A DNA stretch of 64,000 nt from Symbiodinium natans (Eukaryota > Sar > Dinophyceae > Suessiales > Symbiodiniaceae): NCBI GenBank assembly GCA_905221605.1, contig CAJNDS010000378.1:1-64000 (forward strand). The letters run 5' to 3'. The notes under the pieces are model-generated. The model saw nothing but the letters and a program-made list of their open reading frames with translations, was not told where the DNA came from and did not search any database. Below, in pieces: positions 51,201 through 61,560 of the stretch (positions within the stretch are counted from its first letter, which is position 1; each line of letters starts with the position of its first letter). A program made the position numbers and the translations under genes.

Positions 51201-51776
51201 AACTTGATTCCCTGATGAAGAATGTTGCAGCAAAGCACTATCAGCAGCAAGCCGAAAGACTGAGAAGGATGTAGGCATTCTCAAAGGCATCAAAGGCGCT
51301 CTGTTTGCCGCCAGTATCCCGATTCTTCGAGTTGTTCGTACGTTGCTCCCACCTGGACCTTTACTGATATGCTCCCCTCAACCCTAAACCCTAAAAAACC
51401 CATACATCAAAAGCCAGCAAGCCCAAGCTGACCAGGACAGCTCCGGGACGCTGGCGGACGCGGTCCTCTTTTTCATCGTCTTCCTGCACCCGGTCTTTAG
51501 CCCTAAATCCTGAAGACATCAAGGGAGTTTTTGAGCCTACCCCGCCCAAACCTGAAGGCCAAAACAGCGCAAGCCCAAAGCCTAAACCCCTGCAGCTGAA
51601 ACCCAGACCAAACCCAGAGCCCGCTTCGTGATGGCTGAGCGCAGACGTGCTCACAATTCCAAGGCTCTCATACGAAATGGAAGGCCCTCAGAAGAAAAGC
51701 CGCAAAGCATATGGAAACGACGTCGCCGCACACAGCTCTATGTCATCGCACGGTGCTCGCGAGTGTAAGTCCCAGA

Positions 51777-52300
51777 GACTGAAAATAACGAATAAGGACT
51801 AGTTTTTACTTAATGATAAAACGCCCTATGATATTAACAAAGGTATGAATGATTGTAAAAACAATGTGCAAGATGATAGGATTGAGTGTGTTTAAAAAAG
51901 TAAGAAACAACTATGTAACAAAATGGGTAAATGTAAAGACTGCAAGCGCTTACAAAACCAAGTCAATAGTAACTCTTTACCACAATGTGATGAATGTAGC
52001 AAAATAAATAGTATCATGGAGCAACCTTACAATGATTTAAATGACGAGGTAATAGAACAGTTTATCCTTCTTACTTCCTCTCCTTCGTATGAAGAAGTTG
52101 GTAAGTTTAAAAGCAAGTTGAATAGTTTTGTTCATATACACTTTCTGATAAGTATCATAGTTTAAGAATGATTACCTCAATAAGTTAAAGATCGTAAAGC
52201 TCATTTTTTGATGTTTCAGACTTACATAATATGGATGGATGTTTTAATATTTAAACAATGTACAATTCTAGGTGCTATATCTGACAAAGCTGTTACGGAT
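51777..52300 (+). other. AT-rich island with small CxxC protein ORF
   Basis: The base composition changes abruptly from the GC-balanced surroundings to strongly AT-rich. An 80-codon frame at 51923-52165 encodes CKDCKRLQNQ and PQCDECSKI, two CxxC pairs able to bind one zinc, followed by Asn/Ser/Lys-rich sequence. Codons end mostly in A or T, unlike every other coding stretch here. The upstream frame continues the Asn/Asp-rich style but holds a stop. It looks like a decayed fragment from an AT-rich genome. The source is unknown, and a chimeric assembly is possible. Confidence 0.55.
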
Positions 52301-52334
52301 TAGCAACCCTACTGGTTTAGTGGGTTGATAAGAG

Positions 52335-52485
52335 TGGTTTTCGGGTTGTTTGTAGTGTCTCGCGGGTTGTTAAGTGGTTTGCGGGTTGTTCGTAGTGGTT
52401 TGCGGGTTGTTCGTAGTGTCTCGCGGGTTGTTAATATGTGGTTTGCAGGTTGTTCGTAGTGTCTCGCGGGTTGTTGATAGTGGCA
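52335..52485 (+). repeat. ~20-bp tandem repeat CGCGGGTTGTTCGTAGTG
   Basis: About seven degenerate units alternating GTCTCGCGGGTTGTT and GGTTTGCGGGTTGTT. It is followed by a run of about 25 C at 52509. Confidence 0.85.
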
Positions 52486-55400
52486 CTCCTTTCAACCATC
52501 CTTTCCAATTTCCCCCCCCCCCCCCCCCCCCCCCGCCCCCCAGCCGAGTTTTTTTGAATCACGAGGCCTGAAAACTGATCCATTGAACAGCTCTGGCTTG
52601 GGTGGGAGGTGGGGGGGCTTGGGGCTGGGGGTCTCGGCTTTAGGGTCGCGCTGCTCAAGACGATTGGGTTCTGTCTTTTCTCTTTCACGATGCTGTGCGG
52701 TCGCACTGCCTGCCCTGCCCGGCAAACTCGTTTTTGGCGTAGAGAATGGTCAGGCTGGCCACTGTGACCATTCAAAGGCTTTACGGTCCAAGTTGTGGAG
52801 GACCTCGGGACAGAACTTGACTGCCAAACCCGCAACCGACACAAAGAACACAACAAATCCCACAAACAATGCTTGTCAGTGCTTCAACAGGTAGGACCAG
52901 GTAGGAATTCCGGAAAAAACACACACGACAAAAAAAACAATGCCTGATCCAAAACACTGAACAACTCGACAACAAGCGACGAAATTCAGAGGGATTTGGA
53001 GCACAATCTGGCACTCACCCGGCCTGGGCTGTGAGCGAACTTCGGGACTGCAGAAACGAGGCCAACCAACGCGAGCATGGTGTGGCCATGCTTCCTGGGG
53101 TCTAGGGTTTTCAAGATGCTTGTGGTTGCACTCATCTTTTTGGGCATCCAAGCCTCGCCAAACTTCGGGGTTAGGGTGCTGAGGTATAGCTTGATAGCAC
53201 CCCTCGCTACTGCAAGGGCTTTTCATGCAGATCTGAGGTAGCAAGAGGCAGGAGCAGCGAGCCGGAGTGGCCCCAACGTGGCGTTCATTGCAGAATGGCA
53301 TGTTGCATACCCTGAATTCAAGGAGCGAAAGGCACGCTTCTGGGTCCGGCGCAGCCCCTCCTTGAGGAGGAGCCGTGGCTCACAAAAAGTCGCGGGGCTT
53401 GGGGTCAGGGTTTCAGGATTTGATTTAGGGTTCCCAAACCTGAAGATAGGGGGTTTATACCCCCAAGATTAAAATGGAAAACCTAAGCCTACATAAACTG
53501 ATGCACAAATCGTGTATGATGCTGACGCTATAGATGCTACTCCCAGCACAAACCAGGAGCCGGCAAAATTCCCAGGCTCGACCGTCAATAGAAACCCTTG
53601 TTGTCAGACACATACCACGATGATCCTCCGTCTCTAACCCATCTAACCCCGCGCGGGCTGGATAAATTCCCAGCGGGCCATGACAGAAACACTCTGGATA
53701 AAACCCCTGGCTCAGGATAAATCTTCCGGCCTGAGACCCCCGTTTAAGGGACACAAGCAACACCCCAACCCCCCACAACCCCCAACCGCGCGGCCGAAAC
53801 CGAGGAAGACGCATACGTGCCATACGATTACGTGCCGGCCGCCCTGCCCAAGGTGGGATTAGGGATGATTAGGGTTTATAGGGTTGATAGGGTTTCGTTT
53901 TCTCGTGGGTTTCGGGGTTAGGGTTCATAGGGTTTGCGATGACTTGGCGCAGAAGCCGTGGCCCTAAAGGCCCTAAACCCTAAACCCTGTCCGCAGGGCA
54001 AAAGACACGTCAAGCTCTGAGAGCCGATGGGCAAGTGGGTCCGAGAGCCAAGGGTTCAGGGTTTGGAGCAGTTTTTGATCTTCTGTTTCCAGCCGTGTGA
54101 GAAGATGGCTTAGGGTCAGTGCGGCATTCGCTTGATCCTTGAAGCTGTGGCCTTTCTTAAACACTGGGATCATCTTGTCGCTGTCAGATTCTGGCAGTTG
54201 CTGCTTTGATGCTTCTTGACAGCAGTCAGTCTACGCAAGCCTGCGCCAAGGCTAAGATCGAGCAGAAGCGGACGGCAGTCCAAGGGCTGCCTTCTGAAGA
54301 GCATTTTACATTGCATGGCACAGCACAGCTGCAAATCGCAAACCTGCTGTGTGTCGAGCAGCTGCCTGTCCGGGAAGGATTTGCTTGTCCCGTACTCTGG
54401 TCGTACATCTTGTATGACAAGTTACCAGCAGTCCAGATCAGAGCCGTAGATTCCTTTGAGGACACAGGCAGAGAGATTGTTTCAAGTTTTCTGGGCAGCT
54501 TTGGCGGCAGCCCATCCGTGACGAGTAGTGGTCTTGAATTGTTTTCTAGGTGCCTGATGTGCCCTTTGTACAGTATCCAGCTCAGGGGTTCAGGGAGAGC
54601 CCCCGATGAGTGGCGTGCTCCCTGCAACCCGTGGAGGTGGTCAGGGCTCTTAAAAAGCTGAGCCTCTCTGGCGTGCAGGCGTGGCGGGCTTTCAGGGTTT
54701 AGGGACGCAGAGGCATGTAGGCCTTAGATAGACATTAGGCTACATAGGGTTGAAGGCAAAGCACAAGGTGATAGGCGGATTTGGGAATGTGTATAGTGCA
54801 GTTTGCATGAACATGCATGTCTTGTTCTTGCTTTTGTTGTTGTTCCTTTAAATGCACGCTGATGTGTGTCGGCTCATTACGTTTTGTTCTTGGTCGCTTA
54901 TGAACCTGGTTGTGGCGGGGCGTATTAGCCTTCCACGCAGAATCGTGGGCCCGTCGAGTTGTGCGATGTTTGCTGTTCGGGGTCTTGGCTGGAACTGAGG
55001 CCTGTTTGCTCGCGAAACCCCCCTCCCCCGGCAAAAAAGAAACAAAGCCCGAAACACCCGCCCGTTTCCCGAGGTGACCCCCGTGTCCTGCTCGTTCAAG
55101 TACTAAGCCCTAATACCCCCGAGAAGGTACCGGTACCCTCCAGTAATATAGGGGTCGGAATTTTTATTCCGGAGGACCTGATTCAAGGGTGGGCCGCGGC
55201 ATGCCTTTCACGACGTTCGATCGAGAGAAGTAGCAAACCCTAAATCCGAACCCTAAGCCCTAAATCTAAACCCTAGATCCTAAGCCCTAATCCCTGTTGT
55301 TTGCAGGCCTGGGCGTTTATCCTCTTGGTGACGACCATCTTGGAAGTCAACTTTAAGGGCGTCCTGGCCTCTAGCGTGCCGACGCTGTGCTACTGGGCGC

Positions 55401-56290
55401 GCCTTCATTTCAGGGTTTTGGGTTTAAGGTCGAGGGCTTCCATTTTAAAAATTGTTGAAGGCTTCAAGGCTTCAAGGTTTCAAGGTTTCAAGGTTCTCTG
55501 TCGGGCTTAGGGGCCCTAAACCCTAGCGACCGAGAGGGACGAATATTCTTCTGTTGGAGTTGAGGGGCTTAGGGCCCAGTAGGAGTACCTGAAACTACAC
55601 AGAGGTCCTTCGAACTACTGGCATATTCCTTGGCTTGCCTGGAGGTTTGGTGTGTATGGCTTGGGTGTTCGGGCGGTGTCGCGCGGTGGCGGGGGGCTGG
55701 GCGCCCGAGCAGTGCCGAGCAGCGACGAAAAGCCAAGCACGCCCAGGGCTCAGGCTTCAAGGTTCAGAGGTTTCCAGTAGGGCGTTTCAGGGTTGGGGGT
55801 TTGGGGTTGGGATGTGCCCCCCTATACTAACTGTCCTTAATAGGGGAATTAGGGAACCTCAGGCATCACTCTAAGGAGCTGGAGGCCACAATTCCCTAAG
55901 CCCTGAACCTTGAGAGGTCAGACGATGGAATCCGGAATGCCCAACTTGAGGGCCCATACCTTAGATCGTAGCATCATGGTTCAGGGTGTAGTGTCTTCCT
56001 TGCTGTCCTAGCATGTGCACTAAACCCTAAAGTGCAGAAGCCCTACCCCTAAACCCCTAAATCTCTTAACCGTAAAGCTTTTGAGCCGTAAACCTCCACA
56101 ACCAGAAGCCCTGAAGCCATAGAGGCTTTGTGTTGTTTAACCCGAAACCCCAAACCCTATCAACCCTATAAACCCTAAGCCCTAGCCACCAAGTCCATTT
56201 CTCTCGGCTTGTGGTTTCGGGTTTTAGGCCTTCTTGGCAAGAAGGCCATTGCAGAGGCTCTAAGCCCTAATCTGTAAGCACTAAGCATCA

Positions 56291-57534
56291 CGCCATAAAC
56301 TGCCTAAGTTCTTAGTCTTGGACTTCTTTGAGCTTGATTATCTTGATTCGCCCGAAAGATGTTTCCAACGCTTAGGGGTTCAGCAGCAACCGGAGCCCGA
56401 AGCTTGCTGCCCAAATCCGCGCAACCCTGCAAACCACGCAACACCACAACCCGGCAACCCAAATCTTGAAGCCCGAAACCCTGCAAACTAAAAGCCTTGC
56501 AGCCCAAACCAGCCCAAAACCCAATCCAATATGTGCACGCGTAGACCACACAACGCCAAGTATCGCATGAGCCTTGCAGCCCCAAGCCTTGCAACTCGCA
56601 CGCCTTCGAGTGCATCCACTGACAAACCTTTCCCAGGTAAGCCGGAGGCCGGCTCATCGTTCTTTGCAAGGGAGATGCTCGGACAGCAGAGTTGATTCAT
56701 CAAAGACGTTCAAGTCAAAGCAGAAGCCAATCTTTTCCCTACACGGCGAGCCTTGGCCGCAGGTTTGCAAGCTTCCCATTGGTACGCAAGAGCAGAATAT
56801 TCTTGGCGTCGACGAGAAGGAGGTGAAACCTGCTTTGTGCTGGTGTGGGGCTCGCTTGTGACTGGACACAGCAAACATTCAAATACCCACACAAACAGGG
56901 GTCTCATCGATGCTTGTGACAGGTGCTGAAATCAATTTGCCACGAACCAAAAGAGAGAGGCAGGGCTTGTGGCAGCAACTTGACAGGTAGCTTTCTTGTC
57001 TACAAGCGATGATTTGGATGTTCCGTGCATTTGTTGGCCAGGGCTCGTTGCCTGGGGTCTGGGAGTCGGCACCGAAACTTCTTTTCTGCAGAAGGTGTGG
57101 AGATATGTGTGGAGTTGAGCCAAATTGAGTGCTCGATTTGGACTGGTCAAGCTGTCAGAGCAAGTCAGGCCTTCAGCTACCCGCAGGCTTGAAGAAATTC
57201 CATAGCTACCATTGTGCAGATTGTAGCACATGTCAATGTAATGTCGATGCAATGTGGATATGCGGCTGCAGGCTCCGATGCCTTCACGGCTTGCTCTTCC
57301 AAAGGAGCGCGCCACAGGCTCCAAGTCCTTGGCTGGCAGCTCAGACTGGCGGTAAGTCCCATGCTGTCCCATGCCCTTCCGTCTCTCTCTTTCTCTCTCC
57401 CTTTCTCTCTTTCTCTATCTCTCTCTCTTTTTTTTTTTCTCTCTCTCTCTCTCTCTCTCTCCCTCTCTCTCTGTAATGCATCTATCTATCTTCACTGTCT
57501 ATCTATTCATTGATATCTATACCTATTGCAATTC

Positions 57535-57581
<47 letters not shown>

Positions 57582-59865
57582 GTCTTCATAAGTCAGTTAC
57601 GAGCCGGTGAATTCGGGACTGTGAGGCGGACACCTCGTGAAGCACACATTGGGAGCTCTCTGGCACTAGAAGAGTCTACAATAAGCTATTGGTGTCCGCG
57701 ATGCGTGGTTCTGCATGCACCCATCCTCGGAAATAAGGGAAAAACTCTTAGATTTCAAGCGGTGTCCTGCCCTACCCCACTGATCTGCAAGCCACATGCG
57801 CACATCAAACAAGTGGCCCCTGAAATCTTTTTGCTAGCCTGCACCGATCCAATATATTGGCTCTCGTTGAAACTGTGGCTAAAGCAAAACATCAACGCAA
57901 CTGTTGACCGCTTCATGCACACTGGAGCGACTGCCCCAGACCAAGATGCCAACCCGTGTTTCGGCTCTCTCTCCTTCGGTTTGCTTTTCTCACCGTGCCA
58001 TCTCTGCGCCCGAATGCTGCGCAGGGCCTAATGCTTATACCACGCCAGCAGGGACTCCATACTAGTTGCCTTCGTCGGGATGGGGACCAACTCGCTTATA
58101 AACTCGCTTTGCTGGACCCAAGTTAAACGGGAATCGTCGTAGCGTAGACGGATTTGGTGATTTTTCATCGGCACGTGAAGTTGTGCTCGTGGCTCTGTTC
58201 ACGTTTTAAGATGCAACGCAGTATGTCGTACCAGCATGTTGGGTCTTGAGTGTGCTACCTGTAGCTGCCGGCTGCTATGGTAGCTACCGTGTTGTACATG
58301 TGCAGGTGACAGTCGTGTTCATGTTATGTTTTCGGATCATATGCAATTTGTTTCAGAAAGTTACGGTCCGCATTTGATGCACAGAAAAAAGGCAGACTTG
58401 TGTTTCAACCACCGACTGCCGCGACGCTGCTTTGGTGTTCTTGAAGAGGGTCGATGCAGCTGTGATCGTGACACGAAAGCCCATGCCATAATCGCAAGCG
58501 AATTCTCGAGTCGAGCCAGGAACAGGTGCTCAGCAAAGTGAAACAACCGTTGAAACGAAAATGCTGTTGAATCCTGCTCCCTGGAAGCCGAAGGGAATTA
58601 TCAGCGACGGTCACGAATGAGCCACTGCATGAAGGCACACGCCAGCGCATGTTTACTCCTCGCCATCTCGACGACATTTGCATGCAGACATACGATTTGC
58701 AAAGGATTGCCATGTGTCTCCGTCTTGCCTGGTTGGCGCAACCACCGCTTGAAAGACACAGCATTCCTGAAAGGAGTTGTTGTAAACTCGACGTGAAAGT
58801 TAGCGTGGTACTTTCTCATGCTTGTTGTAACATCACCGATCACACATGGCAGCGGTTGCGATTGAGCCGGATGTTGGCTGTTGTTCATGCCAACGTAATC
58901 TTTTTTCTCCAGGCCGACAACATAAACAATTCTTCATGGGAGCATGTCGCCGAGACTGGTGGCGCGAATTCGATACCTCATCCAAACACCTCGATGCAAT
59001 GAGTCGAGAAAACAACTGTGGACAGTCTTCGTTCGAGGGCGGTAGCTCGGCATTCCGAAGTGACAAAGCCAGGCTTCTCTGCAGCATCAGTCTCTGCCGT
59101 GCGGTCACAGACTTGCCGTTGAATAGTTTTGGTCCCGTGCGCGCCTGGGTGCTTGACAGAACAGTTCGCATCCCGCAACCCTCATCTCCTGAGGGCTGCA
59201 AAGCCCTACTGTATCCTACTGTTTTGGGTTTTGGGTTTAAGGTTTGGGGTTCAGGGTCCTAATTAGGATCCTCGTCGGTTTGGACCTTATTCTGGACGTA
59301 ACGAGCAGGTTAACCACCACCAAAAGGAATGTTTAGCTTAGGCTCGTCCGCGTGCCATATCCAAAAATTTGTGACTTTTCTTATTTAATCTGCACTTATG
59401 CCGAGAACAAAAATTCGGTCCTCCATTGGACCCTAAATCCTATTTGAAGAAGCCAAGCACGGAGGCTCCCATTTGAGCGGAAACATTTGTATGAGAAAAA
59501 GGCATTGACCTAGATGGACCTCTCTGAGTTCAGGTCCCAAGCCCTAAACGGAACTGGTTTGGGGTGGGGTCGGAGAAACATGCTCTAAATGGCCCTCCAC
59601 AATCGGGCCAAAGATGCCCTTCGCATGTTGCGAAGCCTTCGAGTTTATTTTGGGCCCTACTCGCAACTGCTGCGCCAAATCGCAGCAACCCTCAACCCTA
59701 AATCCCAAGTCTCAATTTTAATAGAGTGAATGAACAGCTGATAAGATAACTGCAAAATACCACCGTAAATACCCGTTTTTACTTGACCTCCAAGAATCCC
59801 CCACACATCCATAAGCTTCTTCATTCACACGAACCATTATGTTGAGGTTTACAGGCGCTCTCTTG
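56291..59865. other. No recognisable gene
   Basis: Contains (CT)n tracts at 57380-57472 and 57534-57582. Frames through them give Ser/Leu runs. The + frame that continues from 57600 to 58031 has no recognised motif. Confidence 0.4.
57380..57582. repeat. Two (CT)n microsatellites
   Basis: Pyrimidine-only tracts at 57380-57472 and 57534-57582, separated by a short mixed segment with TATCTATC words. Confidence 0.9.
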
Positions 59866-60080
59866 CTTGAACGGTTTTGGCGCGAGCTACAAGGTCAAGT
59901 TCAAGGAGCGGTTTTGGCGCAAGCTATTTGGTCAGTTCAAAGAGCTGTTGTGGCGCGAGCTGTTTGGTCAAGTTCAATTAGCTGTTTTGGCGCAGGCCAA
60001 GTTCCAAGAGCTGTTTTGGCGCGAGCTGTTTGCTCAAGTTCAAAGAGCGGTTTTTGAGCGAGCTATTCGGTCAAGTTCAA
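59866..60080 (+). repeat. ~37-bp tandem repeat, left arm
   Basis: About six units of the form GGTTTTGGCGCGAGCTATTT followed by GGTCAAGTTCAAAGAGC. The same unit recurs to the right of the C/T tract in both orientations. Confidence 0.85.
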
Positions 60081-60793
60081 CCCCCTTCCCCCCCTCCCCC
60101 CCCTTCCCCCCCTTTCCCCCCTTCCCCCCCCTTCCCCCCCTGTCCCCCCTTCCCCCCCCCTTCCCCCCCTTCCCCCAGCTTCCCCCCCTTCCCCCCTTCC
60201 CCCCCCCTTCCCCCCCTCCCCCCCTTCCCCCCCTCTCCCCCCCTTCCCCCCCTTCCCCCCCTTCCCCCCTTCCCCCCCTTCCCCCCCTTCCCCCCTTCCC
60301 CCCCTTCCATTCCCCCCCCCTTCCCCCCCCTTCCCCCCCTCCCCCCCATTCCCCCCTCCCCCCCTTCCCCCCCGTCCTCCCCCCTCCCCCCGTCCTCCCC
60401 CCCCCCCCCTTCCCCCCTTCCCCCCCTTCCCCCCCTTCCCCCCCTTCCCCCCCCCTTCCCCCCCTTCCCCCCCTTCCCCCCCTTCCCCCCCTCCCCCCCT
60501 TCCCCCCCTTCCCCCCCCCCCCCTTCCCCCCCTTCCCCCCCTTCCCCCCCTGCCCCCCCTTCCCCCCCTCCCCCCCTTCCCCCCCGCTTCCCCCCCTTCC
60601 CCCCCTTCCCCCCTTCCCCCCTTCCCCCCCTTCCCCCCCTTCCCCCCTTCCCCCCCCTCCCCCCCTTCCCCCCCTTCCCCCCCTTCCCCCCCCTTCCCAC
60701 CCCTTCCCCCCCTTCCCCCCCCCCCCCCTTCCCCCCCTCCCCCCCTCCCCCCTTCCCCCCCTTTCCCCCCCTTCCCCCCCTTCCCCCCCTTCC
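60081..60793. repeat. ~0.7-kb CCCCCCTT tract
   Basis: Almost pure C and T on this strand, built on C5-8 T1-2 words, about 713 bases. It gives long Pro/Phe/Leu frames on + and Gly/Glu/Arg frames on -, all of which I treat as non-coding. Such polypurine-polypyrimidine DNA can form triplex or quadruplex structures. Confidence 0.95.
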
Positions 60794-60805
60794 GGGTTCA
60801 AGCCC

Positions 60806-61070
60806 TAAGTTCAAAGAGCGGTTTTGACGCAAACTATTTGGTCAAGTTCGAAGAGCAGTTTCGGCGCGAGCTATTTGGTCAAGTTCAAAGAGCTGTTTTG
60901 GCGCGAGCTACTTAGCCGCTCTTTGAACTTAGGGTTTAACCCCTTGACAAAATAGCTCGCGCCAAAACCGCTTTTCGACTTTGACCTAATAGCTCGCACC
61001 GTCGCTCTTTGAACTTGACCAAACAGCTCGTGCCAAAACAGCTCGTTGAACTTGACCAAATAGTCGTTGA
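60806..61070. repeat. ~37-bp repeat, right arm, switching orientation
   Basis: Three units run in the same direction as 59866-60080. From about 60913 the units are inverted (CCGCTCTTTGAACTT, AATAGCTCGCGCCAAAAC). The junction at about 60880-60970 is a natural foldback. Confidence 0.85.
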
Positions 61071-61225
61071 ATTCCTTAAATTCCTTAAATTCTTGAAATA
61101 AAATATTTCCAGAATTTAAGGAATTAAGGATTTTAAGGATTTCTTTAAATTCCTTAAATTCCTTAAATTCTTGTATTGTATTGTAGGCCACAAGCCACGC
61201 GCCAAATAGTGCACAAAGGTCCCTC

Positions 61226-61270
<45 letters not shown>
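61070..61270. repeat. AATTCCTTAA foldback and (TA)n tract
   Basis: Repeated TTAAATTCCTTAAATTC words appear with inverted copies (GAATTTAAGGAATT) at about 61113-61170. A (TA)~20 tract follows at about 61229-61269. Confidence 0.8.
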
Positions 61271-61271
<1 letters not shown>

Positions 61272-61560
61272 TCGAAGCATTCATCTTTATCATATTGCGA
61301 GATATCTTCGTATGATTTATTTGTTCTAAAAATGAGATTTGATGATATGGAATCTTTTAAATGACTATAGAGAAAGGTTATTTCCATAATCATAGAGATC
61401 TAGAAATCTACAAGTGCAAAATAAATCAATTTCGTTCTTTTCTTTTTTCTTTTGTAAAGGTTCACCTTTCATCCATTCGGATATATTTGGTTTGGCGAAA
61501 ATTGTCATTTATTTTTTTGAACAAAATGGAATTCATTTCTTTTGAGCATGTGTGGCCACA
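61270..61560. other. Second AT-rich island
   Basis: Strongly AT-rich with short frames on both strands and no recognised protein. It ends abruptly near 61555, where the usual composition returns. It may be inserted organellar or foreign DNA; the source is not identified. Confidence 0.4.

Larger units (their letters stand above)
47990..56290. repeat. Region seeded with degenerate CCCTAAA/TTTAGGG heptamers
   Basis: One to three copies of CCCTAAA or close variants recur every few hundred bases (near 47996, 49075, 50510, 50820, 51380, 53970, 55230, 56020, 56150), some in the opposite orientation as TTTAGGG (near 49680, 51105, 53870). No long perfect array is present, so this is not a working telomere end. 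A weak + frame at 54206-54661 is unrecognised; otherwise I see no gene. Confidence 0.7.

Noticed and set aside
60030-60832. Long Pro/Phe-rich (+) and Gly/Glu-rich (-) reading frames
   Set aside because: They are translations of the C/T tract in several frames on both strands; no start context, no domain and no codon pattern.
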